This document shows, in pieces, positions 34,672-44,700 of a stretch of 64,000 bases of DNA; the first letter of the stretch is position 1, and the number at the start of each line of letters is the position of its first letter. The position numbers and the translations under genes are program-made. The DNA comes from a virus: the IMG/VR virus record IMGVR_UViG_3300032315_001657, positions 1 to 64,000 of that record; one strand, 5' to 3'. A model generated the notes under the pieces. The model did not search any database. It was not told the DNA's origin and saw only the letters and a list, made by a program, of their open reading frames with translations.

Positions 34672-36116
34672 TGGTACAAATAACTCTTGATTACGACTCC
34701 ACTCGAAAGAAAGGTATAATAGTCTCAGATTACTTACCGAATATTAGAGAGCATTTTTCAGTTGAAGACAAACAACAAGTCTTTAAGCGCCGTTATGCTA
34801 TAGGTTATAGACCTCAGACCAGACTTTACGCAATAACCCCTCAGGGTAGGTTTGAGACTCGTTTAGTTTTTTCTATTCTAGAATTTTTACAAAATCAGGA
34901 TATTAAATTTAATATTGAATTAACAGATAAGTTTAAAGAAGTAATTTTTATTCCTGAATTAAAAGAGAATTTAACAAAATTAAATCTTGACCTTAGAGAT
35001 TATCAAGAAGAGTCTGTTAGGTTAGCTTTAAAGAATAAATCAGGAGTTATTATTTTGCCTACCTCAGCAGGTAAAACTCTTGTTATTGCCACTTTAGTAA
35101 AATCTATCCAGGATCAACATGACTTCAAAGCTCTAATACTTGTCCCTGATATACAGCTTGTTGCACAAACATACTCTGACTTTATCGATTACGGAATACC
35201 GGAATCTGAAATTACTAAGTGGACTGGCTCTACAGAACCAGATAAGAATGCTAAGATAGTAATTTCAAATGCACAAATTTTACTCTCTGAAAAACAAGAC
35301 CTATCTTTACTAAAAGATATTAAATTGCTTGTTATTGATGAGGTACACAAACTAAAATATGGAAACAAAATTAACAAAGTTGTTGAGCAAATTCCTGCAC
35401 TTTTTCGCTACGGATTTACAGGAACTCTGCCAGACTATAAAATCGACCAATGGAACATTTTCGGGAAGATAGGTAGAGTTATATATTTTAAAGAATCGAT
35501 AGATTTGAGAGATCAAAATTATATCTCTCAAGTTCATGTAGCTGCTTTAAAATTGACCTATAAAAACACTCCTCAATTTACTACTCCCTCTATGCATAAT
35601 CCAACTGCGGGTTACGAGGAAGAGATAACTTGGTTACAAACTAACCCGTATAGAAACGCAATTATTATAAAATTAGTCAATAAGTCAGATAAAAATACTC
35701 TTATTATGGTAGATAGAATTGCTCATGGAGAAGAGTTATTAAGGGTATTACAGGAAAGTACTAAAAAACAAGTACACTTTGTTCATGGCGCTGTTGAAAT
35801 TGAAGAACGAGAAATGATTCGTAAGCTTATGGAAGAACACGATAATGTAGCTTGTATAGCTATCTCTAAGATATTCTCTACCGGTATTAATATTAAGAAC
35901 CTACATAATATTATTTTTGCTGCTATTGGCAAAGCTCGTATTAAAATTATTCAGTCTATTGGCAGAAGTTTGAGAAAACATTCTAGTAAAAAATTAGCTA
36001 CAATTTTTGATATTTGGGATAATCTTCGTTATGGTAATAAACATATGGTAGAAAGATTAGCTCTATACGATAGAGAACAAATACCTTATTCCGTTACTGA
36101 ATTAACGGAGAGTTGA
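34671..36116 (+). CDS. uvsW: UvsW helicase
   Basis: A 481-residue superfamily 2 helicase: PTSAGKT (130-136), DEVH (223-226), FTGT (249-252) and SIGRSLRKH near residues 426-434 (motif VI). UvsW branches and unwinds R-loops and recombination intermediates, switching T4 from origin- to recombination-dependent replication. Slightly shorter than T4 UvsW (about 500). Confidence 0.9.
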   Translation: MVQITLDYDSTRKKGIIVSDYLPNIREHFSVEDKQQVFKRRYAIGYRPQTRLYAITPQGRFETRLVFSILEFLQNQDIKFNIELTDKFKEVIFIPELKENLTKLNLDLRDYQEESVRLALKNKSGVIILPTSAGKTLVIATLVKSIQDQHDFKALILVPDIQLVAQTYSDFIDYGIPESEITKWTGSTEPDKNAKIVISNAQILLSEKQDLSLLKDIKLLVIDEVHKLKYGNKINKVVEQIPALFRYGFTGTLPDYKIDQWNIFGKIGRVIYFKESIDLRDQNYISQVHVAALKLTYKNTPQFTTPSMHNPTAGYEEEITWLQTNPYRNAIIIKLVNKSDKNTLIMVDRIAHGEELLRVLQESTKKQVHFVHGAVEIEEREMIRKLMEEHDNVACIAISKIFSTGINIKNLHNIIFAAIGKARIKIIQSIGRSLRKHSSKKLATIFDIWDNLRYGNKHMVERLALYDREQIPYSVTELTES

Positions 36117-36148
36117 TTTATTGTTAATTTATAATAGACTTACTTATT

Positions 36149-36718
36149 ATGCCGTTTCCTCGTAAAAGAAAAATAAAAGATGAAGAGTTTGTTAATGATC
36201 CAAACGAAGAGGATTTTACCTCTTTGTGGGATTCTGAACCAAAGAAAAAAAAGAAACGGGTAAGGAGAACTAAGGAAGAACTAAAACCTAATTACGTTGA
36301 CCCTATTGAGATGGAAAATTTTATTATTCAGTACTACGAACAGGGAGGTAAAGATATACCCTCTGAACTAGCTGACATGATTCAAAAAATTGCTACCCGT
36401 CTTGGTTATGCACAAAATTTTATTAACTATTCTTACAAAGAAGAAATGATTGGAGATGCTATCATAAAGATGATAACAGCAGTAACCCGTCAACGCTTTA
36501 AATGTAGGTCTGGCTATAACCCCTTTTCATATTTTACTAAAGTAGCTTATAGAGCTTTTCAGAATCGTATTAAAAAAGAAAAGAAAGAGCATGACACCAT
36601 TCATCGCTATCAAACAGAGGTATACACACTTTTGACTGAGTCAGGTCAAATACCATCTCAGAAAAATACTAAGTTTGATACAGACTATGATGACTCATAC
36701 CGTCAAGAAAACGCCTGA
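36149..36718 (+). CDS. 55: Late sigma factor, T4 gp55-like
   Basis: A 189-residue protein. A basic, low-complexity N-terminus (1-45) precedes the conserved core: YKEEMIGDAIIKMITAVTRQ (about 91-110), then NPFSYFTKVAYRAFQNRIKK, which matches gp55 (sigma region 2-like). gp55 directs host RNA polymerase to TATAAATA-type late promoters, many of which are marked here. TATAAT lies upstream. The stop overlaps the gene 47 start by one base. Confidence 0.88.
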   Translation: MPFPRKRKIKDEEFVNDPNEEDFTSLWDSEPKKKKKRVRRTKEELKPNYVDPIEMENFIIQYYEQGGKDIPSELADMIQKIATRLGYAQNFINYSYKEEMIGDAIIKMITAVTRQRFKCRSGYNPFSYFTKVAYRAFQNRIKKEKKEHDTIHRYQTEVYTLLTESGQIPSQKNTKFDTDYDDSYRQENA

Positions 36719-37779
36719 TGCATTTTAGTTCAAACAAAGTAGCTTGTATTTCTGACATACATTTAGGGGTGCATCAGAATGCACATACCTGGCATGAAAT
36801 AGCTTTAGATTTTGCTCGATGGCTTGATCAAGAGTTAAAGCTTAGAGATATCAAGGATATTATTATAGCTGGTGACATCTTTCATAATCGTCATGAAATC
36901 GGAGTTAATACTATCCATTGTGCTCGCAAATTCTTTGATACACTCTCCAACTACAACATTGTAACTATAACCGGCAATCATGACTGCTATTACAAAGATA
37001 AGTCAGATATTAACTCAATATCTATTCTTAATGGGTATAAAAATGTCACTGTATATCAAGAGCTAGCTACCCAGACAATAAACAACAAAAAGTTTGTATT
37101 CTGCCCTTGGGGAGTAGATTTACAAGAAATTCCTTTATGTGATATTATTGTTGGTCATTTCGAGATTCTTAATTTTAAAATGAGTTCTCACAAAGTATGT
37201 GATCACGGGTTAGAGAGTGATTCATTACTAGAAAAATCTAAGCTTGTCATTACTGGGCACTTCCATTGCCGGGATCATAGAAAGTATTCAAATGGCAAAT
37301 CAATTATCTATCTTGGTTCACCTTATGAGTTAGATTTTGGTGATAGAGAGCAAACAAAAGGTTTTACTATTTTAGACACTGATGATCTATCTCTGGAGCT
37401 AATAGAAAACAACATAACACCTAAGCATAAAAAAATTAAGATATCTGATCTTCTTGATAATAAAATTAACTTAGAAAACGTTTCTGGTGAATTACAAAAT
37501 AACTTTGTCAGTCTTTGTATTGATAGGAACGTAAATGAGCAAGTTCTTAATTTAATGCTCTCAAAATTTAATCAATATAAGCCTAGACATGTTCGAACTG
37601 ATTTTAATATTTTTGAATCCGTACAGTTATCTGCTACTGAGCTTAATGAAGTATCCATAGATATTGATACAGCTTTGCATGAGTTTGTTAATCTTTTAGA
37701 TACACCCGTGCCTAAGAAGGATATTCTCGATAAATGTATAGATCTTTATAGAATATCCCAAACCGTAAATGAGCACTAA
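36718..37779 (+). CDS. 47: Recombination nuclease gp47 (Mre11-like)
   Basis: A 353-residue calcineurin-like nuclease: DIHLG (13-17), GDIFH (52-56), GNHD (86-89), VGHFE and TGHFH. It is the T4 gp47/Mre11 subunit, which with gp46 resects DNA ends. Gene 46 is normally adjacent, but here lies 11.5 kb away (49307), beyond the glycan island. The last 11 bases overlap the first glycosyltransferase. Confidence 0.92.
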   Translation: MHFSSNKVACISDIHLGVHQNAHTWHEIALDFARWLDQELKLRDIKDIIIAGDIFHNRHEIGVNTIHCARKFFDTLSNYNIVTITGNHDCYYKDKSDINSISILNGYKNVTVYQELATQTINNKKFVFCPWGVDLQEIPLCDIIVGHFEILNFKMSSHKVCDHGLESDSLLEKSKLVITGHFHCRDHRKYSNGKSIIYLGSPYELDFGDREQTKGFTILDTDDLSLELIENNITPKHKKIKISDLLDNKINLENVSGELQNNFVSLCIDRNVNEQVLNLMLSKFNQYKPRHVRTDFNIFESVQLSATELNEVSIDIDTALHEFVNLLDTPVPKKDILDKCIDLYRISQTVNEH

Positions 37780-38614
37780 AATTGGAGTAGGAATTATAAC
37801 TTGTGATAGACCTGATTACCTTAAAGGTCTTCTTAATTCTTTAGACGGGGTAAATATCGATTGTCTTTACATCATTAATGATGGTAAACCTTTAAAAGAG
37901 CACAATCTTAATATTGAGCTAAATGAGAGACTTTGTTTATATGAACAAATACCTCAAAGACAAGGGGTTGCGAAAGCTAAAAACCAGGCAATGAAGTATC
38001 TTCTTAACAAAAATTGTGATTATATTTTTGTAATAGAAGAAGATATGCTAATCTTAGATAAAGAAGTATTTAACAAGTATATCGAGGCGCATAAACTATC
38101 AGGCATTCATCACTTTAACTACGGGCCCGGATCACCTTTTAATCGTAAACAAAATATTCAATTTGATCTTTATAATAGACATTTACTCAAACAAGATACG
38201 GAAGTTAATCCAAAGCTCATTATTGAATATTCTAAAGATATTAAAGTAGCTCTATATGAACATACTGTTGCTATGTTTTCTTTTTTTACTAAAGAAATTT
38301 TAGAAAAAGTGGGGTTAATTGACGAGCAGTTTTATAATGCCTGGGAGCATGTAGACCATACATATAGGATCATAAAAGCAGGTTACCATCCACCTTTTTG
38401 GTGGTTTGCAGATCTCGCTGATAGTCATAAACTCTTAACAGAAGCACCTGGAGCTATTGATAATTCTTCTATCGCGAATAAATCTGATGAATGGGCTAAA
38501 AATGTTTATGGGGGTAGAGAAATATACCTTAAGAAGCACGGACATTATCCCAATCAACCTCCTTTTGTTTCTAAAGAAGAGGTTATAAAAATTATTAAAA
38601 AATTAAAGTCATGA
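37769..38614 (+). CDS. GT2-type glycosyltransferase
   Basis: A 281-residue GT-A transferase. MSTKIGVGIITCDRPDYL at the start and YIINDGKP (34-41), then YIFVIEEDMLI (about 89-99) as the DxD-like metal site. First gene of the glycan island and overlapping the end of gene 47 by 11 bases, so the island is read in the same transcript. Donor and acceptor unknown. Confidence 0.8.
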   Translation: MSTKIGVGIITCDRPDYLKGLLNSLDGVNIDCLYIINDGKPLKEHNLNIELNERLCLYEQIPQRQGVAKAKNQAMKYLLNKNCDYIFVIEEDMLILDKEVFNKYIEAHKLSGIHHFNYGPGSPFNRKQNIQFDLYNRHLLKQDTEVNPKLIIEYSKDIKVALYEHTVAMFSFFTKEILEKVGLIDEQFYNAWEHVDHTYRIIKAGYHPPFWWFADLADSHKLLTEAPGAIDNSSIANKSDEWAKNVYGGREIYLKKHGHYPNQPPFVSKEEVIKIIKKLKS

Positions 38615-39198
38615 TATTATCAGAAAATGAATTAGATAGTCAAAATTTAGATGAATTTACAGAACTTTTAAAAGAGTATATAAAGTTAAAACCTTATTGT
38701 TTTATAGAGATTGGTTCTATGTATGGCTGGTCTTTACAACATTTTATACATTACAGTGAAGAAGGTTCAACGGGTATTGCAATTGATTTACCAGTCCGAC
38801 ACTTTGTAGGCTCTAATGATTGGAGAGTAGAAAAACAAGAATTAAATTATAAAAATGTTTGGCCTAAATGGGCTAAAGAAAAAAAATGTAAATTGTACTT
38901 ATTACCTTGTTGTTCTTATAAACCTGAAACGTTATTAAAGGTAAAAGAAATTATAAAAGACAAAAAAATAGATTTTCTTTTTATTGATGGAGATCATCGC
39001 TATGAGGCAATTAAAAATGATTATAATTTATATTCACCGCTTGTTAGAGATGGCGGAGTGATTGCTTTTCATGATATCGGAGAAAATGAAGAGGGTGGCG
39101 GTCGCATGTTTTGGGATGAAATAAAAAATAACTTCAAACATAAAGAAATTTTAAAGGATTCAAATAAAGGTAAAGGAATAGGTATTTTGTATGTCTAA
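38611..39198 (+). CDS. Class I SAM methyltransferase
   Basis: A 195-residue protein with FIEIGSMYGWSL (31-42) as motif I and FLFIDGDHRYEA (about 125-136), followed by GGVIAFHDIG, the Methyltransf_24 layout also seen at the C-terminus of the large fused protein at 11942. Overlaps both neighbours by a few bases. Probably methylates a sugar of the island product. Confidence 0.78.
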   Translation: MILSENELDSQNLDEFTELLKEYIKLKPYCFIEIGSMYGWSLQHFIHYSEEGSTGIAIDLPVRHFVGSNDWRVEKQELNYKNVWPKWAKEKKCKLYLLPCCSYKPETLLKVKEIIKDKKIDFLFIDGDHRYEAIKNDYNLYSPLVRDGGVIAFHDIGENEEGGGRMFWDEIKNNFKHKEILKDSNKGKGIGILYV

Positions 39199-40015
39199 AA
39201 TTGCAGTCGGAACAAACCTATTTGGTTATGGTAGTCGCCAAGAATTTGGTATTCAAAGCCTCCTAAAATGTAAGGAAAAAATGCCTGATCAAATTGATCT
39301 GTTTAATTTACAATTTAAAAACGAAAAAGATATTCGGGAACAGGAAGGATTTATAACTCTAAAATGTCTAGAAAAAACTAGTAAAGATGTTTGTAACGGT
39401 GATAGAGGTTTACCGATTGTACGTGAGATGTTTGATTGTCTTGCAGATCTAAATTACGATTATTTTTGTTTTATTAATTCTGATATAATAGTCTCTTTAA
39501 ACTTTTTTAAAGAATTAGAAAATAATAAGAGTTATGATGCTTATATCGGTTCTCGATTAGCTATTGAGAAGGAAAACGTAAAAGACCTCAATTTTGAAAT
39601 AAGACTCAACGACCCAACTTCCCCTGTTAAAAACAGTCATTATCAAGTTTCAGGATTTGATACATTTACAATTAATACGAAGTGGTGGAAAGAAAATCGT
39701 AATTTATTTCCAGAATACGTATACGCAGTAGTGTATTGGGATACCCACTACGCCACTTTATTGCTAAAAAACGGTAATACGTTTATGCAAAATAAAAAAC
39801 CAACTTTATTTCATATTATTCATGAAGATGCATCTTCTGCTCAATGCATCGAATTTACTTACAATCAAAGCACATTTTATAATAATTACAGAGAAGATTT
39901 TGATAGATGGCATTATTATTTTTTTAATGTACTCGTAAAACGAGGAGTAGAACAAAATTATTTGCATCCTTTTAAAAATGAGTTAGAATTAGAAAAACAA
40001 TACTTTAAAACATGA
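39191..40015 (+). CDS. GT-A fold glycosyltransferase-like protein
   Basis: A 274-residue protein. YFCFINSDIIVSL (about 91-103) is a DxD-like block after an N-terminal Rossmann-like half; VYWDTHYATLLLK resembles the acceptor-side region. It overlaps the methyltransferase by 8 bases and the next transferase by 4. The family is not sharply recognisable. Confidence 0.6.
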   Translation: MSKIAVGTNLFGYGSRQEFGIQSLLKCKEKMPDQIDLFNLQFKNEKDIREQEGFITLKCLEKTSKDVCNGDRGLPIVREMFDCLADLNYDYFCFINSDIIVSLNFFKELENNKSYDAYIGSRLAIEKENVKDLNFEIRLNDPTSPVKNSHYQVSGFDTFTINTKWWKENRNLFPEYVYAVVYWDTHYATLLLKNGNTFMQNKKPTLFHIIHEDASSAQCIEFTYNQSTFYNNYREDFDRWHYYFFNVLVKRGVEQNYLHPFKNELELEKQYFKT

Positions 40016-40881
40016 TCGTACAAATTACAATGACAAGAAATGAATGCTTTTTGCTTAAAGAACTCTTACCTCTTTGGCAAAAATATGCTGACGGCTTTAT
40101 ATTTTACAACCATTTTTCTGACGACGGTACTGCTGAGTTTTTAGAGGCTAATAAAGAAAAATATAATATATTAAAAGTAATTACCCCCGATCCTAATGAA
40201 ACAGACCCGTCAAATCCTTACGCTATTATGGAAACATCTATGCGTCAACAATTATTTGATGAGGCCTTAAAATATACAAATAATATTATCTGTTTAGACA
40301 GTGATGAATACTTCGACGGAAAAATGACGAAACAGGATTTAGTATTAACTCTTGAAAAATACCCAAATACTATTTTTTACAGCTTATGGGCACAGTATGC
40401 AAGTAAAAACACATTAAGAGTAGATGGTGATTGGTCAAGATCTTTCAACGACCGTATTGGTAACTATCAACAGCGTTTTGAAATACCAATAAGATCTCGA
40501 CATTCCCTACATATGCCCCCTGCCTTAAATGTTGCTCGAATTAATCCAGAAGATCTTTTTATAGCACATTTACAATGGATAGATAAAAGATGGGTAGGGG
40601 TTAAACAGTATTTTTGGAAGGTTACAGATTATGTGATGCATAAAAACTGTGGTTTTACAGATATTGTAGGTAAAGAAGCGTATGATAACTCTATTAATAA
40701 TTTTACCTGGTCTTATGCCCCTGCTTCAATAGAACTTAAAGTTCCAGAAGATATTTACAAAATTCAAGACATTAAAAATAATTACAAATTAAAAGAAATT
40801 GTTAAATTTACAAAACAATATAATATACCTAATCTCGGGGATTGGGGAATGGGTATTTATGAATACTGTTTAAAACATTGA
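40012..40881 (+). CDS. Glycosyltransferase (GT2/GT92-like)
   Basis: A 289-residue protein. MIVQITMTRNECFLLKELL at the start, FYNHFSDDGT (31-40), and IICLDSDEYFDG (92-103) as the DxD-bearing strand. This is the pattern of Glyco_tranf_2_4/GT92-like enzymes. It ends 33 bases before the RfbH-like gene, which has its own promoter. Confidence 0.75.
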   Translation: MIVQITMTRNECFLLKELLPLWQKYADGFIFYNHFSDDGTAEFLEANKEKYNILKVITPDPNETDPSNPYAIMETSMRQQLFDEALKYTNNIICLDSDEYFDGKMTKQDLVLTLEKYPNTIFYSLWAQYASKNTLRVDGDWSRSFNDRIGNYQQRFEIPIRSRHSLHMPPALNVARINPEDLFIAHLQWIDKRWVGVKQYFWKVTDYVMHKNCGFTDIVGKEAYDNSINNFTWSYAPASIELKVPEDIYKIQDIKNNYKLKEIVKFTKQYNIPNLGDWGMGIYEYCLKH

Positions 40882-40905
40882 CTTACTTTATTTTTAGTAT
40901 AGAAT
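40878..40905 (+). promoter_or_regulatory. Sigma70-like promoter inside the glycan island
   Basis: TTGACT, 16-base spacer, TAGAAT, 9 bases before the ATG at 40915. It overlaps the 3' end of the upstream gene. Confidence 0.5.
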
Positions 40906-40914
40906 ATACATTAT

Positions 40915-42243
40915 ATGGTGACAAAAGAAGAAATATTAAAACTTGTAGGCAGTTTTATAAGTGAAAAAAATGCAAATAAAAAATGGGAAGCAGGCAAAGA
41001 CTGGGTTCAATATGCAGGTCCCTGTTTTGACGAACAGGAATATATTGCTTCAATAGAAACTCTACTAGATGGGTGGTTAGTTCTAGGTAAAAAGGGTATT
41101 AGTTTTGAAAATATTTTTCCAAAACACCTTAATAAAGATTATGGTATACTTACAAATAGTGGTAGTAGCTCTAATTTAATTATGATGTCTGCTTTAACAT
41201 CAAAGAGACTATACAACTTACAAAAAGGCACCAAGGTTATTACACCTATTGCAGGTTTTCCAACTACAATTAACCCTATTTTTCAATTAGGGTTTGAACC
41301 ACTATTTGTTGATATAGATCTTGACACACTTAATCTAAATTTAGAACAGGTCGAATTACGTGCAAAAGAAGGAGCAAAGGTTATTACATTTGCTCATGTA
41401 CTCGGTAATCCTCCTAATATGGATGAATTAATGTGTATTATTGAAAAATATAATCTTATTTTACTTGAAGATTGTTGTGACGCGCTTGGATCTACATATG
41501 ACGGAAAACCGCTTGGCTCGTTCGGAGAATTTGCTAGCTGTTCCTTCTATCCAGCTCATCATATTACAATGGGAGAGGGTGGGTTTGTTGCCTGTAAGAC
41601 CCACCAGCAAGAGATTATTGCACGTAGCTTTAGAGAATGGGGCCGCGGTTGTTATTGTATTGGAATGAAAGCTGGTCTACTTAAAAATGGTACTTGTGGA
41701 AATAGATTTGATAACTGGCTACCTTCATTACCAGATGAAATTTTTGATCACAAGTACGTATATGATGAAATAGGTTATAACCTGAAGCCTATTGAAGTGC
41801 AGGCAGCAATGGGACTTGAGCAAATTAAAAAACTCCCTTATATTAATGAAAGACGTAATCACAATCATAAACGCTTGTGTGAAATATTTAGCAAATATGA
41901 AGAGTGCTTTATTATACCTAAAGCAACTGAAAAGAGTGACCCGAGTTGGTTTGCTTTTGCTGTAACTATTAAAGACGGTACTAATTTTAAGAGACGGGAT
42001 ATTATTAATCATTTTGAAAGTAATAAAATTCAAACCCGTCCATACTTTGCTGGTAATATTATGCTGCAACCAGCATATGAGGGTTTAATGAATCAACAAG
42101 ACGTTATTAAAAATTACCCTAATGCAAGAAAAGTAACTACTGATACCTTTTTTCTTGGAACAAGTCCGGTTATAACCGATGAGCAATTAGATTATATAGA
42201 AATAATATTAAAAGATTTCTTTAAAGAAAACTCCCTATTATAA
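40915..42243 (+). CDS. rfbH: RfbH-like CDP-4-dehydro-6-deoxyglucose 3-dehydratase (E1)
   Basis: A 442-residue DegT/DnrJ/EryC1-fold enzyme. SFYPAHHITMGEGG (210-223) has His at the place of the usual PLP-binding Lys, the hallmark of E1/RfbH dehydratases. Cys 246, 248 and 261 (GRGCYC, TCGNRF) match its [2Fe-2S] ligands. E1 removes the C3 hydroxyl on the route to 3,6-dideoxyhexoses. It needs a reductase (E3/RfbI), not seen here and so presumably from the host. Confidence 0.85.
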   Translation: MVTKEEILKLVGSFISEKNANKKWEAGKDWVQYAGPCFDEQEYIASIETLLDGWLVLGKKGISFENIFPKHLNKDYGILTNSGSSSNLIMMSALTSKRLYNLQKGTKVITPIAGFPTTINPIFQLGFEPLFVDIDLDTLNLNLEQVELRAKEGAKVITFAHVLGNPPNMDELMCIIEKYNLILLEDCCDALGSTYDGKPLGSFGEFASCSFYPAHHITMGEGGFVACKTHQQEIIARSFREWGRGCYCIGMKAGLLKNGTCGNRFDNWLPSLPDEIFDHKYVYDEIGYNLKPIEVQAAMGLEQIKKLPYINERRNHNHKRLCEIFSKYEECFIIPKATEKSDPSWFAFAVTIKDGTNFKRRDIINHFESNKIQTRPYFAGNIMLQPAYEGLMNQQDVIKNYPNARKVTTDTFFLGTSPVITDEQLDYIEIILKDFFKENSLL

Positions 42244-42250
42244 TACCTAT

Positions 42251-42916
42251 ATGAGTAAACTAGATTTAACTAATACAACCCTGTGGTGTTTAAATGGTAT
42301 TAATCCTGAGCTCGGTGTACAGGCATTACGATATAGTATGAAAAGTTTACAATTTAAAAAAGCTTTACTATTCTCCCATATCAAACCAAACAATCTAACA
42401 CCAGATATTGAATTTATTAAAATTGATAAGATTGATCATACAATGTCAAGCTATTTTTCTATGAAGGGAATTTACCCGTATATCGATACAGATTATAGCT
42501 TATCAATTCATGATGATGGTTTTGTTATTAACCCACATCTATGGAACCCGGAATGGTTAAAATATGATTATATAGGGGCACCTTGGGCTGTGGGTCATGT
42601 ACACAGAGTAGGCAATGGAGGGTTTTGTTTAAAGAGTAAAAAGTTTATAGATGTATGTCAAACAGTTCCCTGGAATGGCGAACATGATGATACGCATACC
42701 TGTATGACGTATCATGACTATTTTGTTGAACAAGGGTGTAGATTTGCACCGGTGGAAGTAGCAATGAAATTTTCTCTCGAATCTAAGATACCTGAATGTG
42801 ATTATAATTTAGATAATTGTTTCGGTTTTCATGGTCGAGGGGAGGTCTACCCTACTAATCAAGATGGAGGTCAACAATTTAAAGATAAAATAAAATTGCT
42901 TGACAATATACCTTGA
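42251..42916 (+). CDS. DUF5672-like glycosyltransferase-related protein
   Basis: A 221-residue protein. YSLSIHDDGFVINPHLW (about 78-94), YDYIGAPW and RVGNGGFCLKSKKF (about 118-131) match the DUF5672 pattern seen in glycan clusters and often considered a transferase. It lacks a classic DxD except the DDG. A promoter for the next gene lies right after it. Confidence 0.7.
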   Translation: MSKLDLTNTTLWCLNGINPELGVQALRYSMKSLQFKKALLFSHIKPNNLTPDIEFIKIDKIDHTMSSYFSMKGIYPYIDTDYSLSIHDDGFVINPHLWNPEWLKYDYIGAPWAVGHVHRVGNGGFCLKSKKFIDVCQTVPWNGEHDDTHTCMTYHDYFVEQGCRFAPVEVAMKFSLESKIPECDYNLDNCFGFHGRGEVYPTNQDGGQQFKDKIKLLDNIP

Positions 42917-42939
42917 TTTACCTTATTTTAAGCTATAAT
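42913..42939 (+). promoter_or_regulatory. Sigma70-like promoter inside the glycan island
   Basis: TTGATT, 15-base spacer, perfect TATAAT, ending 7 bases before the ATG at 42947. Confidence 0.5.
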
Positions 42940-42946
42940 ATAATAT

Positions 42947-43777
42947 ATGAACTCTCATGATAAGCTAAGTATTCTTAAGTCTCTTTTAAATATAGAATTA
43001 AAGCACGAACCGTTCACTTACGGTGTTATTGATAACTTTTTGCCACACGATCTTGCTAAAAACTTAGCTAAAGAATTTCCGGATTTTAATGACGAAGTTT
43101 GGTTTAACTACAAAAATCAGATTGAAGATAAAAAACTTTTAAGTGATTGGAGAAAATTTCCTAAAGAAACATATCAAATATTTAGTTTTTTAAACTCAAA
43201 CCTTATACTCGAAACTCTTTCAACAATTATAGGTACAAAATTACAAGAAGATCATGGACTACATGGGGGCGGGTGGCACATTCATGCAAATGGTGGGAAG
43301 CTAAACCCTCACTTAGATTATTCGTTACACCCATCACTTAAACTTCAGCGTAAGCTTAACTTGATTGTGTACCTTTGTGAAGACTGGAAGGAAGAATATG
43401 GTGGCCATTTCGGTCTCTGGAATTGTGACCCTGAAACTAAAAGAGCAGGTAAGCTACACACAGAACTACCAGTAGCATTTAATAGAGCTGTTATTTTTGA
43501 TACTACTCAGGGTTCCTGGCACGGCTTGAGTCGTGAAGTTAGTTGCCCTAATGACAAATACAGAAAAAGTCTTGCTGTATATTATTTGTGTGAGCCCCCT
43601 GTCAATGCTGACAGTAGAAGCAGAGCTTTGTTTGCTGCAACAGAAGAACAGCAAGACAATAAAGAAATCAAAGAGTTAATTCAAAAACGCTCAGTTGAAT
43701 CATCAGCAAAAAATGTCTACGTCCAAAAATACAACAATCCCACGTCTACAGATAAACCTGTTTACGTGCAACCCTAA
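42947..43777 (+). CDS. 2-oxoglutarate/Fe(II)-dependent oxygenase
   Basis: A 276-residue protein with the HxD...H iron site: PHLDYSLHP (H122, D124) and GSWHGLS (H192), followed by the Arg of KYRKSL for 2-oxoglutarate. The double-stranded beta-helix core spans about 100-215. It may hydroxylate a sugar or a protein side chain. Its end overlaps the next gene by 65 bases in another frame. Confidence 0.82.
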   Translation: MNSHDKLSILKSLLNIELKHEPFTYGVIDNFLPHDLAKNLAKEFPDFNDEVWFNYKNQIEDKKLLSDWRKFPKETYQIFSFLNSNLILETLSTIIGTKLQEDHGLHGGGWHIHANGGKLNPHLDYSLHPSLKLQRKLNLIVYLCEDWKEEYGGHFGLWNCDPETKRAGKLHTELPVAFNRAVIFDTTQGSWHGLSREVSCPNDKYRKSLAVYYLCEPPVNADSRSRALFAATEEQQDNKEIKELIQKRSVESSAKNVYVQKYNNPTSTDKPVYVQP

Positions 43778-44699
43778 AAAAAACAGATCAAGATTTACTC
43801 TTCGTATGATCGAAGAGTTACTGAAATGTAAATATTTAAATCAGTGTAGCCTGTTTATTTACACTGAAAGAGATGGCGTAGACACGTTAAAACAGTTTTT
43901 TAGTTCAAAAAAAACAGAGCTTACAACATCTTTAGTTGTTTTAGGAGACTCGAATTACACTGACAGAGTTAAAAATGCACATAAAAGTATAGCTGAATTT
44001 TCTTGTAAGATGGATGATGACGTCTTAATGAGTCATTATGTATGGGACTTTTTATTTGAAAGCTTAGATAAGATTACATCAGAACATCCAATTATATCTC
44101 CTATTTTTACAAACGGTATTCCATCAGCTAATACCTTTGTTGAAGATTTTATAGAAAGACAAGAAGATGTACAAACCGCTCACAATTGGTTTTTAACAGA
44201 ACGTATTGCTGACACAGAATGGGGATTAAATTATACACCTATTAATGAAAAACTGAGTAGTATGAAGTTATGGTGTGATAGGGAGTATTGGGAAGCAGTT
44301 ACGGATATTAATACCGAATGGGATACGAGACCTTTACCCTGGTATTACTTTATGGTACGTGGTGTACATCCTGCTAGATACTCAAGACATTACAATATGT
44401 TTATCGCAGATCAAATTATTAACAATAAAGATAAATTTTTTAGAAAAAATAATTACTGGCTGGATACAATTACAGCTCCTTACTTTTGTAATAATTTATT
44501 TGTCGCTAAGACAGAGTATTGGAAGAACTCTGCTAATCTGTTTACTGATGGCTGGGATGAAGGTCAATTAACATTACAAATGAAACTTGATAACACTACC
44601 CCGCTTTATATAAGAAATGGTTTTGCTATTCATATGGCGTATGGTATGACGCGTAACCAACAAGAAATTGAAACATACTATATGCAACATTTAACATAA
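43713..44699 (+). CDS. GT-A glycosyltransferase-like protein
   Basis: A 328-residue protein from ATG 43713. CKMDDDVLMS (about 92-101) is the metal-binding DDD strand after IPRLQINLFTCN. The C-terminal half has LFVAKTEYWKN and a terminal AIHMAYGMTR. The long overlap with the oxygenase gene is unusual; ATGs further in are possible starts. Confidence 0.65.
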   Translation: MSTSKNTTIPRLQINLFTCNPKKNRSRFTLRMIEELLKCKYLNQCSLFIYTERDGVDTLKQFFSSKKTELTTSLVVLGDSNYTDRVKNAHKSIAEFSCKMDDDVLMSHYVWDFLFESLDKITSEHPIISPIFTNGIPSANTFVEDFIERQEDVQTAHNWFLTERIADTEWGLNYTPINEKLSSMKLWCDREYWEAVTDINTEWDTRPLPWYYFMVRGVHPARYSRHYNMFIADQIINNKDKFFRKNNYWLDTITAPYFCNNLFVAKTEYWKNSANLFTDGWDEGQLTLQMKLDNTTPLYIRNGFAIHMAYGMTRNQQEIETYYMQHLT

Positions 44700-44700
44700 T